A DNA stretch of 64,000 nucleotides from Deltaproteobacteria bacterium (GCA_007693595.1 REDI01000041.1:1-64000), one strand, 5' to 3'. Numbered from the stretch's first letter, positions 7,457-16,303 are shown. Notes: generated by a model from the sequence alone, not told the origin. Program-made: numbers and translations.

Positions 7457-10275
7457 GGGTCCTCCTCGATCATGGCGTCCTCGCCGAGGCTCACGAGCAT
7501 TCGAAGGGCGCTGTCGTCGAGCTCCGCGACGAGACCCTCGCCGCTCCCTACGACCTGATCCGCCAAAGCTCGCTTGTCTTCGAGGAGCTGGTCGATGCGC
7601 TCCTCGAGCGTGCCTTGGGTGATCATCTTGTGTACTTGGACATTCTGGCGCTGCCCGATCCGATAGGCCCGATCGGTGGCCTGATCTTCGACCGCAGGGT
7701 TCCACCATCGATCGTAGTGAATGACGTGCGTGGCGCGTGTGAGGTTGAGCCCGGTGCCGCCCGCTCGGAGCGAGACGAGCAGAATGGGGCTCGCGTCGTC
7801 GTCCTCTTGGAAGGAACGAACCATTTCTTCGCGCTTTTCGGCCGGTGTCCCGCCATGGAGAAAGGGGGTCGGGAGGTCGTGGTGTTCTTCGAGGTGGCGT
7901 ACGAGAAGATCACCCATCTGCCGATACTGTGAGAAAATGATCGCGCGCTCTCCTCCTCGAACGATGAGCTCCACCAGCTCGCTGAAACGCTCGAGCTTGC
8001 CGGAACGGCCGTCGAGGCGACCGGGCTCCTTGAGGTATTGTGCGGGGTGGTTGCAGACCTGCTTGAGCTTGGTGAGCATGGAAAAGACATGGGTTCGACG
8101 CTCGTTCGTCTCAGCCAGCTCGATCTGTTCCATCGCCTCGTCGACCACCTGCTGGTAGAGCCGGGCTTGCTCGGCCGAGAGGGGAACGAAGTCCTTGCGC
8201 TCGATCTTGTCGGGGAGGTCGTCGATGATCGCCGGGTCGCTCTTGAGTCGGCGCAGGAGGAAGGGGGCGATGCCCAGCTTGAGGCTGTGCGCGACGGCTT
8301 CGTCGCCGAAGCGCTCAATCGGGATCGCCACGTTGCGCTCGAAGGTTCGGCGAGGTCCAAGCAGACCTGGGACGAGGAACTCCATGATCGACCAGAGCTC
8401 GTCGAGGCGGTTCTCGACCGGGGTTCCCGATAGCGCGACCCGGTGGCTGGCTTGGATGGAGCGGGCCGCACGGGCGCGCTTGCTGTCGGGGTTCTTAATG
8501 GCCTGAGCCTCGTCGAGCGCGAAGACGTCCCAGGCCACCTCGCGGAGGGCCTCGACGTCGCGGGAGAGCAGCCCGTAGGTCGTGAGGACGACGTCGGCCT
8601 TGGATAGGTCCTGCGGCTTGCGTTCGACCCCGTGGTAGCGAAGCACCTTGAGGGTGGGGGCGAAGCGTTGGATCTCTCGCCGCCAGTTTCCCAGGACCGA
8701 GGTGGGACAGACCACGAGGTGTGGTCGTCCGCGGCGATCGAGGAGATGGGCGATGAGCTGGACCGTCTTTCCAAGGCCCATATCGTCGGCAAGGCAGCAG
8801 CCAAGGCCCATGCGACCCAGGGTCGTGAGCCAGGAATATCCGCGCGTCTGGTAGGGGCGAAGGGTGCCTTGGAACCCTTCGGGTAGAGGGGTCTCGGGAG
8901 GGTCGCGGAGCGCTCGGAGCACCAGATCGAGCTTCTCGTCCGCGATGACCGGCACGCCGCGATACTCCCCGGTGAGAACGGCCCGTAGGGCCTCCGCGGC
9001 GGGCAGGTTGCCGATCTCGCCCAGGTCGTCGGGCAGCCGACGGATCTCGGCGGGGTCGAGCAGGACCCACTGATTCTGAAACCGTACCACCGGCGACTCT
9101 TTCTTGAGCAACGTCTTGAAGTCTGAGCCCTCGATGAGCTGATCGCCGAGCGTGACCTCCCAGCGGAAGGAGAGCATCTCGCTCAAGGCGAGGCGATGAC
9201 CGTCGTCGCGGGCTTCGATGCGCATGCGCGCGCGGATCCGGCGGGCGCCCGCCTGCTCGAAGTCCTTGGGGATACCTACGCGCAAGCCGGCGCCTCGCAG
9301 TGCGCCCACCCCTCGGCTCAGGAAGCTCCAGACCTCGTCGGGTCCGAGCTTGAGGTCCTCGGGCTCCGGGCCTCGGAGGGCTTGGGCGAGGGGCGACCAG
9401 AGCCGGCTGGCGCGGCTGAGGTCTCGCATGGCGTAGTAGGCCGGGTGTTCGATCAGGCTGTCGCCCAGCTTGAAGGAGGCTCCCGCGCGCCACGCCTGGA
9501 GGATCGGGGCCCTGGCTGTGTCGTCGTGGGTAGCGGTGACGTATAGGCGAAGAGGGAAGGTTCGAGCACGCCCGCGCGGTAGCTCCAGCCGAAGCTCGAG
9601 GGTAAGAGAGCTGCTGTCGGCTCCTGAGGACCACGCCTGGAAGGTGGTCGGTAGGTTCTGAAGTCGGGCCTCGCGAGGGGAGAAGTCTCGGTTGGGGCCG
9701 GTGAGGGCCTGGGCCAGATCGTGGGCCCACCCCAGGGAAGGGCCGGGCCAGACGCCGCGACGGTACAGCGAGTCGATCACCTGGTCGATGAAGGAGCGTA
9801 GTGCCCGCTCCGTGGTCAAGAGGCGAGGCGCGCTGGGGGTGCCGGTGGGCACGGACCGGCCCGAGGTGGGTAGGGCGTCGATGAGGCGCTCGAGGGTCCG
9901 TTGGTCTTGCTCCCGAATAAAGAGAGCCTTCCAGAGAGCCTCTCCGTTGATGACGGTGGGGGCAACCTGCTGGGAGATGGCGATCTGGAGCGCGAGCTTG
10001 GCCGCGACGCTCCAGCAACGGACGCTATCGGAGACGGGCCGCTCGAGGTTGAGGTTTGTCAGGAGTCGCAGGGCCTCGGAGATCGAGAGGTCGAGCCCAT
10101 CGACCTTGACTCGACGTGGGCGTTCACCAGGGATGACCACCTGACGCGTCGCGGCCGCGCCCACAGAGAGGAGCAGGTCGGGCAACTCGCGGGCGCAGGC
10201 GAGCTCGAGAGGGTCGCGCACGGACCAGCAGAAGAGCCTGCTGTCGGGGGTCCATGTCGCTTGCACTTGACTCAC
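7453..10275 (-). CDS. SNF2/Swi2-family DNA-dependent ATPase (DEAD/DEAH helicase-like)
   Basis: About 940 residues. The N-terminal ~450 residues are the extension typical of bacterial SNF2 proteins. The ATPase core follows: motif I DDMGLGKTVQ, motif II DEAQ, motif III SGTPVENR, then the helicase C lobe with LLVSLRAGGTGLNLT and DRAYRIGQ. These proteins translocate on double-stranded DNA; bacterial members such as RapA remodel nucleoprotein complexes, but this one lacks RapA-specific domains. I prefer the GTG at 10275, which has GGAG five bases upstream. A GTG six codons earlier (10293) has no ribosome site. The stop overlaps the start of the SWIM gene. Confidence 0.9.
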   Translation of the reverse strand: MSQVQATWTPDSRLFCWSVRDPLELACARELPDLLLSVGAAATRQVVIPGERPRRVKVDGLDLSISEALRLLTNLNLERPVSDSVRCWSVAAKLALQIAISQQVAPTVINGEALWKALFIREQDQRTLERLIDALPTSGRSVPTGTPSAPRLLTTERALRSFIDQVIDSLYRRGVWPGPSLGWAHDLAQALTGPNRDFSPREARLQNLPTTFQAWSSGADSSSLTLELRLELPRGRARTFPLRLYVTATHDDTARAPILQAWRAGASFKLGDSLIEHPAYYAMRDLSRASRLWSPLAQALRGPEPEDLKLGPDEVWSFLSRGVGALRGAGLRVGIPKDFEQAGARRIRARMRIEARDDGHRLALSEMLSFRWEVTLGDQLIEGSDFKTLLKKESPVVRFQNQWVLLDPAEIRRLPDDLGEIGNLPAAEALRAVLTGEYRGVPVIADEKLDLVLRALRDPPETPLPEGFQGTLRPYQTRGYSWLTTLGRMGLGCCLADDMGLGKTVQLIAHLLDRRGRPHLVVCPTSVLGNWRREIQRFAPTLKVLRYHGVERKPQDLSKADVVLTTYGLLSRDVEALREVAWDVFALDEAQAIKNPDSKRARAARSIQASHRVALSGTPVENRLDELWSIMEFLVPGLLGPRRTFERNVAIPIERFGDEAVAHSLKLGIAPFLLRRLKSDPAIIDDLPDKIERKDFVPLSAEQARLYQQVVDEAMEQIELAETNERRTHVFSMLTKLKQVCNHPAQYLKEPGRLDGRSGKLERFSELVELIVRGGERAIIFSQYRQMGDLLVRHLEEHHDLPTPFLHGGTPAEKREEMVRSFQEDDDASPILLVSLRAGGTGLNLTRATHVIHYDRWWNPAVEDQATDRAYRIGQRQNVQVHKMITQGTLEERIDQLLEDKRALADQVVGSGEGLVAELDDSALRMLVSLGEDAMIEEDP

Positions 10276-10438
10276 GCGCGCTCCGGAGGACACGGCCCAC
10301 GTTCGCGATCACCGATCAGCGGTGAAGGACGGTGCCGAAGAGAGAGAACGGAGAAGGTAACCTGTGCCCCCCTCCTCCGCTCGCTGCCTTTTGGATCCCG
10401 CGTCCACGTTTTGTGAGGCGTCGCGTTCGGTGCGCCGC

Positions 10439-10786
10439 TCAGTCGTCGAGGTCGTCGAGGTCGTCGAGCTCTTCATCGTCCTCGATGCTGTCCCAGACGA
10501 TGTGGCAGACGCGCTCGAGCAGGCTGACGATCTCTTCGCCGGTGTACTCGAACTCATCGTTTGAGGACATCTCGGCTTCGAGGGTCTCCTGAAGGGGAGC
10601 GTCGAGCTCGCCCGACTCTTCGAGCGAGGTGATCATGTCGTCGATTCCGTAGTCGTCCGCGTAGATCTCGAGCTGCTCGATCAGGAACTCTACGATGGGC
10701 TCCGGGTCGGGCTGAGAACCGTAGGCGTCGAGCATGTCGTCGAGCTCATCGACGAGGGTCTCGCGGAATGCATCGTCCAGCTTCAT
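10439..10786 (-). CDS. Small acidic protein of unknown function
   Basis: 115 residues, very acidic, ending in an Asp/Leu run (EELDDLDDLDD) written in near-perfect 9-base DNA repeats at 10442-10470. The body is predicted helical (VDELDDMLDAYG, PIVEFLIEQLEIYADDYG). There are no transmembrane segments, signal or cysteine motif. The ATG at 10786 is chosen because GGAGGG lies a few bases upstream; the frame could extend further but without such a site. I do not recognise a family. An acidic helical cytoplasmic protein could be a protein-protein adaptor, but nothing in the sequence proves it. Confidence 0.7.
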   Translation of the reverse strand: MKLDDAFRETLVDELDDMLDAYGSQPDPEPIVEFLIEQLEIYADDYGIDDMITSLEESGELDAPLQETLEAEMSSNDEFEYTGEEIVSLLERVCHIVWDSIEDDEELDDLDDLDD

Positions 10787-10810
10787 GTGGCCCTCCGGGC
10801 GTGACAAGGG

Positions 10811-10822
10811 GGTGCTAGCACC
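10811..10822. promoter_or_regulatory. Perfect 12-bp palindrome, possible operator
   Basis: GGTGCTAGCACC is a perfect palindrome in the 174-bp space between the divergent genes starting at 10786 (-) and 10961 (+). It is flanked loosely by GACA and TGTC, which are also inverted. It lies about 25 bases upstream of the start codon of the acidic-protein gene, where an operator or 5'-leader hairpin could act. No regulator is known. Confidence 0.3.
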
Positions 10823-10960
10823 TGTCCCCTCTGCTTTCAAGGTTATTCGCGATCTCGGTCGTATGGCGATGGTTCGGGAGGTGCTTGGCGGGGTATGGGA
10901 ATGGTGTAGGCCATCTGATGCCCCGCGCGCTACAGCGTCGGCCACACCGAGGAGGTCCCG

Positions 10961-12190
10961 ATGATCACCGATGAGCTGCTGCGTGCGCTACCCAAGTCTG
11001 ATCTCCACTGCCACCTCGATGGCTCGCTTCGCCTCGAGAGTCTGATCGAGATGGCCCGAGAGCGTTCGATCAAGCTACCCTCCGACACCCCTGAAGGAAT
11101 GCGTGAGCTCGTCTTCAAGGAGACGTACCGCGATCTGCCGGAGTACCTGCATGGCTTCGCCTTCACCTGCGCCGTGCTGATCGACGCCGAGGCCCTCGAG
11201 CGGGCGGCCTACGAGCTCGGACAGGACTGCTTGGCCGAGGGAGTGTGCTACCTCGAGGTGCGCTTTGCTCCCCAGCTTCACGTCCGGCCTGGCCTCAACG
11301 TCAGCGACGTGCTCAAGGCGATCGACAAGGGCCTCGACCGAGCCCGACGCGAGCATGAGCGCAGCGAGGCGGTGACCGAGCGTGGGCAGCCTCCCTTCCG
11401 ATATGGTCTGATCACCTGCGCCATGCGAAACTTCAGCGCAGGGTTCTCCCCCTATTATCGAGGGCTGATCGAGGCGCTTGGCTCTCACTGGCCCATGAAG
11501 GATGTCTATGGCATCGCCTCGCAGACCCTCGTGCGCGAGGTGATCGAGGCCAGGGACCGGCTCGGGATCCCCGTGGTCGGCTTCGATCTCGCGGGCGCCG
11601 AGGCGGGTCACCCAGCGTCCGACCACAAGCGGGCTTATGACTATGCGCATCGTCACTTCCTCAAGAAGACGGTCCACGCAGGCGAAGCCTACGGCCCCGA
11701 GAGTATCTTTCAGGCGATTACCCTCCTCCACGCCGACCGGGTGGGGCATGGCACTCACCTCTTCCGGCTCGACCTGGTGCGCGCCGACGACCCGGTTCGC
11801 TACGTTCGCCAGCTCGCCGAGTATATCGCGGACCGCAGGATCACCCTCGAGGTCTGCATCACCTCCAACCTGCAGACGCTCCCCGAGCTCCGCCGGGTCG
11901 AAGACCACCCGCTGGGTCGTATGATCGACGAGCGGCTCTCGGTCACGCTGTGTACCGACAACCGCTTGGTTAGCAGCACCACGGTCAGCCGGGAGCTCCG
12001 CCTGGCGGTCGATGCCTTCAAGCTCCAGCCCAGCCACCTGAGAAACCTGGTGCTGCACGGGTTCAAGCGTAGTTTCTACGCCGGCAGCTACCGCGACAAG
12101 CGCAACTACGTCCGCCAGATCATCGACTACTACGATAAGGTCGCCGCTGCGCACGATCTGCCCCCCGTGCGTCGGGGCGACCCGGTCTGA
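10961..12190 (+). CDS. Adenosine deaminase-family protein
   Basis: 409 residues, longer than classical adenosine deaminases (about 330-350). Metal-dependent deaminase motifs are in order: HCHLDGS (zinc ligands His16 and His18), a second half with TVHAGEAYGPESI (catalytic Glu region), VGHGTHL, and CTDNR in place of the usual TDDP. The extra length includes an insertion around 125-145 and a C-terminal YRDKRNYVRQI region. The family deaminates adenosine or related purines and serves purine salvage. Substrate choice cannot be read from sequence, and adenine or another nucleoside derivative is possible. The ATG follows GAGGAGGT. Transcribed divergently from the acidic small protein. Confidence 0.85.
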   Translation: MITDELLRALPKSDLHCHLDGSLRLESLIEMARERSIKLPSDTPEGMRELVFKETYRDLPEYLHGFAFTCAVLIDAEALERAAYELGQDCLAEGVCYLEVRFAPQLHVRPGLNVSDVLKAIDKGLDRARREHERSEAVTERGQPPFRYGLITCAMRNFSAGFSPYYRGLIEALGSHWPMKDVYGIASQTLVREVIEARDRLGIPVVGFDLAGAEAGHPASDHKRAYDYAHRHFLKKTVHAGEAYGPESIFQAITLLHADRVGHGTHLFRLDLVRADDPVRYVRQLAEYIADRRITLEVCITSNLQTLPELRRVEDHPLGRMIDERLSVTLCTDNRLVSSTTVSRELRLAVDAFKLQPSHLRNLVLHGFKRSFYAGSYRDKRNYVRQIIDYYDKVAAAHDLPPVRRGDPV

Positions 12191-12224
12191 GCGCCTGGGA
12201 GCGGGCTGTAGGGACGAGAGCAGG

Positions 12225-12238
12225 GTTTCTTAAGAAAC
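12225..12238. other. Perfect 14-bp palindrome between converging genes
   Basis: GTTTCTTAAGAAAC reads identically on both strands and fills the 49-bp gap between the convergent stops at 12190 (+) and 12240 (-). With no loop and few flanking T residues it is a weak intrinsic terminator. It could be part of a bidirectional end or a protein-binding site. Confidence 0.35.
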
Positions 12239-12239
12239 G

Positions 12240-12920
12240 CTAGACTTCGACGGCCGTGTGGACGCGCTGGTGCGCGTTGAGCGCGCCGATCGAGAGGAGC
12301 AGGGGGAGGACCCGACGCCAGCGCCTGCCGAGGGCTTGGTTGACCGCGAGCACGCCCAGGGCGAGGCTCAGGGGGGTTCCGACCACCGCTGCGGTGGCGG
12401 ACGCCTTGCGGATTGCGAGGAACCAAGGGCCGATGTGGGGAATGTAAGGCACCCAGCGACCCACGGGGCCTGTGGCGAAGCGGAGCACGGCTCGACCCCC
12501 AGCGCCCAGGCCGTAGCTTCCGAGGCTTCCCGTGCCGAAGGCGAGGGTTGGGAAGGGGTTGCCCCGAGCGCGGGCGCGATGGTCGGCCCGCAGGTCTTGA
12601 AAGCGGACCGGGGCCACGTCATCGAGCAGGGTTCGGGTCAGGTGGGACAGCCGGCCCCAGTCGTCGGTGTGGGAGGGTAGATCGCCCACCTTGAGGCGCC
12701 GTGCCACACCTCGGACGATGTGGTCGAGGTCGACCCGATCGAGGGCGTAGCCGAGGGGGGTGGTCCAGTGCCACCACAGCGCGTTGGCGATGCGCTCGGC
12801 GAGCTCGCGGCTGGACTGCGCGTCGCCGAAGGAGACATCACTCGCCTCGAGGACGAGCACGAGCTCTCGCCGTTCGCAGGCGGCGAGCATGTCGATCACG
12901 TCTTGGCGGGAGGTGGGCAC
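12240..12920 (-). CDS. Hypothetical protein with hydrophobic C-terminus
   Basis: 226 residues from the GTG at 12920, which has GGAG six bases upstream; a longer frame exists but without a ribosome site. The N-terminal half is soluble and helical (SRQDVIDMLAACERRELVLV). The C-terminal 80 residues carry two moderately hydrophobic segments (AAVVGTPLSLALGVLAVNQA and VLPLLLSIGAL), so it may be membrane-associated. No family is recognised. It is divergent from the HtrA-like gene with 82 bp between the starts. Confidence 0.65.
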   Translation of the reverse strand: MPTSRQDVIDMLAACERRELVLVLEASDVSFGDAQSSRELAERIANALWWHWTTPLGYALDRVDLDHIVRGVARRLKVGDLPSHTDDWGRLSHLTRTLLDDVAPVRFQDLRADHRARARGNPFPTLAFGTGSLGSYGLGAGGRAVLRFATGPVGRWVPYIPHIGPWFLAIRKASATAAVVGTPLSLALGVLAVNQALGRRWRRVLPLLLSIGALNAHQRVHTAVEV

Positions 12921-13002
12921 CGGGGCTCCAGGTAGGCAAGAGGCTGGGCGGCGGGCTAGATGAGCGCTGTCACTTCTCCATCTTAACCCGCCCGGAGACC
13001 CC

Positions 13003-14337
13003 TTGTTCCACCTCTTCGCCTTGTGGATCGGTCTGGCTGTGGGCGCTCCGACCCTCGAAGATGCCTTGGTGGGGGTCTCGGCCAAGGCCCAGCCGGCCGT
13101 GGTCTACGTCGAGGTCAGTCAGGGGGTCGGGTGGTCTCCGGTCTTGCTGGATCTCCTACACCGCTTCGATCTACAGCCTCCTCCGCGTCGTCACCGGGGG
13201 GAGCGGGCGACGGGCTCGGCCTTCTTCATCACCCCTGAAGGCCGGGCGCTGACGAACCACCACGTCGTCGCTGGCGCGACCACGGTCACCTTGGTCCTCT
13301 CGGATCAGCGCCGCTACCTCGCGGATGTGGTGGGATCCGATCCGCGAACGGACCTGGCGGTCCTGCAGGTCCGAGCCGACCGAACATTTCCATGGCTTCC
13401 GCTCGGCGACTCGGATCGCGTGCGGGTAGGTCAGATCGTGCTCGCCGTGGGCAACCCCTACGACTTCGCGTCGACCGCGACCATGGGCATCGTCTCCTTT
13501 ATCGGTAGACGTGGGCTCGATGCACGGGAAATCCAAGACTACATCCAGACCGATGCACCTGTTCACCCAGGGAACTCGGGCGGACCGCTCCTGTCGCTGC
13601 GCGGCGAGGTCGTCGGCATCAACACCGCCATCTATGCGCGGGGGGTCGACTCGGGATCGGGGATCTCTTTTGCGATCCCCTCGAACATGGCCAAGCGGAC
13701 GTCCGAGGAGGTCCTCAGAGACGGGCGCGCGCGACGCCCTCGGATCGGGCTTCGCGCGGAGGACGTCGAGGAGGTCGAGGGAGACGCGAGCATGCGGGGA
13801 GCGGTGGTGACCTGGGTCGTTCCGGGCTCCCCCGCGAGCGCTGCAGGGCTCCGTCGGGGGGACGTGATCGTGCGGGCTCATGGGGAGCCGGTTGTCGGGG
13901 CAGCAGCACTAAGATCCCTGGTTCGCGCGCGTCCGGTCGGGGAGGGGATGGAGCTCGACGTGGTGCGCGGGCAGCAGCGCCTTCGGCCGCGGGTCGAGCT
14001 GGTCGATGAGCAGACCCTCGCGCTCGGCCAGGCGGACAGGACCGAAGGTGACCACGTCTATGCCGGGATGGTCTTGGGTACAGCCGACGAAGAGGTGCGA
14101 CGGGCGTTGGGCGTGGGTCCTGCCGAAGGGGTCTTGGTTCGCGCCGTCACACCCGGCTCGACGGCGGCCAAGATGGGGGTTTTGGCTGGCGATCGCGTGG
14201 TCTCGGTCGCGGGGCGGTCCGTCGAGGAACTCCAAGAGTTGGTAGAGTACCTTGAGATCGTTCAAGACGCGCCCGTCGTGGTCGGGCTGCGTCGAGGAGC
14301 GGAGCTACGGCGGACCATCCTTCTTGGGGAGCCCTGA
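13003..14337 (+). CDS. HtrA/DegP-like serine protease with two PDZ domains
   Basis: 444 residues with an N-terminal signal-like hydrophobic stretch (FALWIGLAVGA), so probably periplasmic. The trypsin-like catalytic triad is visible: His87 in TNHHVV, Asp117 in RTDLAVL and Ser192 in GNSGGP. Two C-terminal PDZ domains follow (about 250-330 and 350-440, each with a GLRRGDVIV- or GVLAGDRVV-type core). The family degrades or refolds misfolded envelope proteins. The start is TTG at 13003, with CGGAG seven bases upstream and a sensible signal peptide. The last 33 bases overlap the convergent yacG gene. Confidence 0.9.
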   Translation: MFHLFALWIGLAVGAPTLEDALVGVSAKAQPAVVYVEVSQGVGWSPVLLDLLHRFDLQPPPRRHRGERATGSAFFITPEGRALTNHHVVAGATTVTLVLSDQRRYLADVVGSDPRTDLAVLQVRADRTFPWLPLGDSDRVRVGQIVLAVGNPYDFASTATMGIVSFIGRRGLDAREIQDYIQTDAPVHPGNSGGPLLSLRGEVVGINTAIYARGVDSGSGISFAIPSNMAKRTSEEVLRDGRARRPRIGLRAEDVEEVEGDASMRGAVVTWVVPGSPASAAGLRRGDVIVRAHGEPVVGAAALRSLVRARPVGEGMELDVVRGQQRLRPRVELVDEQTLALGQADRTEGDHVYAGMVLGTADEEVRRALGVGPAEGVLVRAVTPGSTAAKMGVLAGDRVVSVAGRSVEELQELVEYLEIVQDAPVVVGLRRGAELRRTILLGEP

Positions 14338-14523
14338 GCTGAGGGTGCGTGAGGGAGAGGGCTCGGTCTGGGGGCTGTCTGCGGGGCTGCTGGCGACGGC
14401 GTATCGGCCGTCGAGCCAGTTCGACAGATCGATCATCCTGCACCGCTCCGAGCAGAACGGATGCCAGCGGTTCATGGGAGGAAGGGCCGCAGGAGCGCGG
14501 CAGCTCGCGCAAGGGGTGGTCAT
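14305..14523 (-). CDS. yacG: YacG-like zinc-binding protein (DNA gyrase inhibitor family)
   Basis: 72 residues. A four-cysteine zinc site is formed by CASC near the N-terminus and CSERC further on, followed by the family signature IDLSNWLDGRY. E. coli YacG binds GyrB and blocks gyrase binding to DNA. The C-terminal tail is Ser/Pro-rich and low complexity. The 3' end overlaps the convergent HtrA gene by 33 bases, so the tail is constrained by both reading frames. No clear ribosome site is seen before the ATG. Confidence 0.85.
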   Translation of the reverse strand: MTTPCASCRAPAALPPMNRWHPFCSERCRMIDLSNWLDGRYAVASSPADSPQTEPSPSRTLSSGLPKKDGPP

Positions 14524-14635
14524 GTCGAGAGTCTATCCGTGGATGGACCTGATTTCCACACGAAGGGGCGGGGCGCTGGAAGCCTCGCCGGGGTAGTGTC
14601 GGAGCGGGCGTCGTTCGGGTGATGGGCCCTCGGCG

Positions 14636-14663
14636 CTGACGGGTGGCCAGGGTCGGCTATGTT
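14636..14663 (+). promoter_or_regulatory. Possible sigma-70-type promoter for ssb
   Basis: CTGACG at 14636-14641 and TATGTT at 14658-14663 are separated by 16 bases and lie about 40 bases before the ssb start. The match is moderate, but the site is one of few AT-rich spots in this gap between divergent genes. Confidence 0.3.
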
Positions 14664-14704
14664 ACCCGGACCGCGGCGCGGAACATCGAAGACACGGAGT
14701 GAAC

Positions 14705-15148
14705 ATGACGGTCAACAAGGTACTTCTTATCGGCAACCTGGGCGCAGATCCCGAGATGCGCACGACCAACAGCGGCACCTCGGTCGCCAACCTCCGGCTC
14801 GCCACGACCGAGCGCCGCAAGGATCGGGACGGCAACTGGGGTGACCACACCGAGTGGCATCGGGTCGTGGTCTTCGGCCGAACCGCCGAGAACGTCGGTA
14901 AGTATTGCCGTAAGGGAAAGCAGATCTTTGTCGAAGGCAAGATCAGCACCCGCGAGTGGCAAGACAAGGACGGCAATCGCCGCTGGTCCACCGAAGTCGT
15001 CGCAGATGTCGTCCGCTTTCTCGGCGGCGGCGGAGGTGGCGGAGGTGGTGATAGCTACGGTGGCGGCGGGAGCTACGGCGGCGGCGGCGGCGGCAACGGC
15101 GGGGGCTATGGTGGCGGTGGCCCCTCCGATGATGACATTCCCTTTTAG
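14705..15148 (+). CDS. ssb: Single-stranded DNA-binding protein
   Basis: 147 residues. The N-terminal OB-fold (about 1-108) begins [15 protein letters not shown] and contains the [14 protein letters not shown] and [11 protein letters not shown] strands typical of bacterial SSB. A Gly/Ser/Tyr-rich disordered tail follows, ending in the acidic tip DDDIPF that recruits partner proteins. It binds ssDNA as a tetramer in replication, recombination and repair. The ATG at 14705 is preferred over a GTG two codons earlier because GGAG lies five bases before it. The linker coding region is a GGC/GGT-rich low-complexity run. Confidence 0.96.
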   Translation: MTVNKVLLIGNLGADPEMRTTNSGTSVANLRLATTERRKDRDGNWGDHTEWHRVVVFGRTAENVGKYCRKGKQIFVEGKISTREWQDKDGNRRWSTEVVADVVRFLGGGGGGGGGDSYGGGGSYGGGGGGNGGGYGGGGPSDDDIPF

Positions 15149-15251
15149 GGATGCCTCGCAGGGCGCGGCGCTCCGGCCGCGCTCCCTCGCGTATCCTCGG
15201 GCTAGGACCGGGGCTGACCGTGGCGGGCCTGTACGTTTCCGCGGGATCTGA

Positions 15252-15884
15252 ATGGCTGACATCATCGCCCCACCAGGACTCTTTCGGCGGCGCTCAACGT
15301 GGCTCGCGCTCGTGCTGATCGCGCTGATCGGCGGGGTCGGCATGGGGGTGGGCCTCGGATGGAGGGCGGCGGTCCAGCGGACCCTGCTCTCCGCGCGCTG
15401 CGAACCCATCGAGCGGGTCGAGCTGAGCATCGACGACATCGTAGCGCTCAAGCGTCGTTGGAAGCGTTTTTTACGCGCGTCGGCTCAAGAGTTGGCCCAT
15501 TTCGATGTCTCCCCCGCAGAGCTCGCCTTCCTGCTGAGCGGTGAGTCCTCGGCCGACATCGCCCTGCAGGCCACCGGGGACCGGCTGGTGGCTCGGGCGG
15601 CGGTCCCGATGGCCTCAGGATGCTATAACATATATTTTCAAGGGGGTTTTCGGATCGACGAGGGGGTCGCGATCCTCGAAGTGGAGCGCTTGGTCATCGG
15701 GGACACCGACATCTCGGATCTCGGCGCGCTCGGAGGGGCGCTCGGCGGCTCGCGTCAGGTGGTCGCGCCCGAGGACCTGCAGGATGAGGACCTCGCTGGT
15801 CGCCTCCGAAATATCCAGCGTCTTCGGATCGAAGAGGGGCGCGTTCGGGTTCGGTTCGTCGACACCGAGGCGGTGTGGCGATGA
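15252..15884 (+). CDS. Hypothetical single-pass membrane protein
   Basis: 210 residues. One transmembrane helix near residues 16-38 (LALVLIALIGGVGMGVGLGW) follows a basic N-terminus, so the rest is probably periplasmic. The domain after the helix alternates strand-like segments (LVARAAVPMASGCY, GVAILEVERLVIGDTDI), reminiscent of lipid-binding or AsmA-like folds, but I cannot name a family. The stop overlaps the next gene's start as ATGA, so the two are coupled. A short AT-rich patch at 15624-15640 is unlike the surrounding GC-rich coding sequence. Confidence 0.75.
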   Translation: MADIIAPPGLFRRRSTWLALVLIALIGGVGMGVGLGWRAAVQRTLLSARCEPIERVELSIDDIVALKRRWKRFLRASAQELAHFDVSPAELAFLLSGESSADIALQATGDRLVARAAVPMASGCYNIYFQGGFRIDEGVAILEVERLVIGDTDISDLGALGGALGGSRQVVAPEDLQDEDLAGRLRNIQRLRIEEGRVRVRFVDTEAVWR

Positions 15885-16186
15885 GGTGGGTATTGCTCCT
15901 CGCGGGGGGACTCCTCCCTGGCTGCTACCGGGCCACGGTCCAGGTCCAGCCCGCCAGCGCCTTGATCGAGCTCCCGGACGGTCGCTACGCGGGCGCGACC
16001 TTCGAGGTCCGCACCCGACCCTGGCCGCTCCCACCCCCGACGTTCTCTGCCCGATCGCCCGGCTACTGGGATCTCACCGTGCCGGTACGGTGGAGGCTCG
16101 GTGCAGCGCTGGGCCGATCTCGGACCGTCGAGGTTCGCATGGTCCCGGAGCATGAGCTCCCCGCTTCCGAAGGGGAGGAGCGCTGA
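15881..16186 (+). CDS. Small lipoprotein, unknown function
   Basis: 101 residues. The N-terminus MRWVLLLAGGLLPGCYR is a lipoprotein signal with lipobox LPGC, placing the mature protein on a membrane. The mature part looks beta-rich, including a Pro-rich stretch. The ATG at 15881 overlaps the preceding stop, so it is translated with the single-pass membrane protein and the pair probably work together in the envelope. No family recognised. Confidence 0.72.
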   Translation: MRWVLLLAGGLLPGCYRATVQVQPASALIELPDGRYAGATFEVRTRPWPLPPPTFSARSPGYWDLTVPVRWRLGAALGRSRTVEVRMVPEHELPASEGEER

Positions 16187-16303
16187 GCGCACCGGCCGTC
16201 TTGGGAGGCGCCTTCAAGGATTGAGCCGGCCCTCGGCGGGGCAGACACGCCTCGGATCGAGTAGACTTCACCCCATCCGGCGCGATCCGACGTGGAGGTA
16301 GGG

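Noticed and set aside
15624-15645. NIYFQGG in the unknown membrane protein looks like a TEV protease site
   Set aside because: It lacks the exact ENLYFQ sequence and lies in a native-looking gene; a chance resemblance, not an engineered tag.
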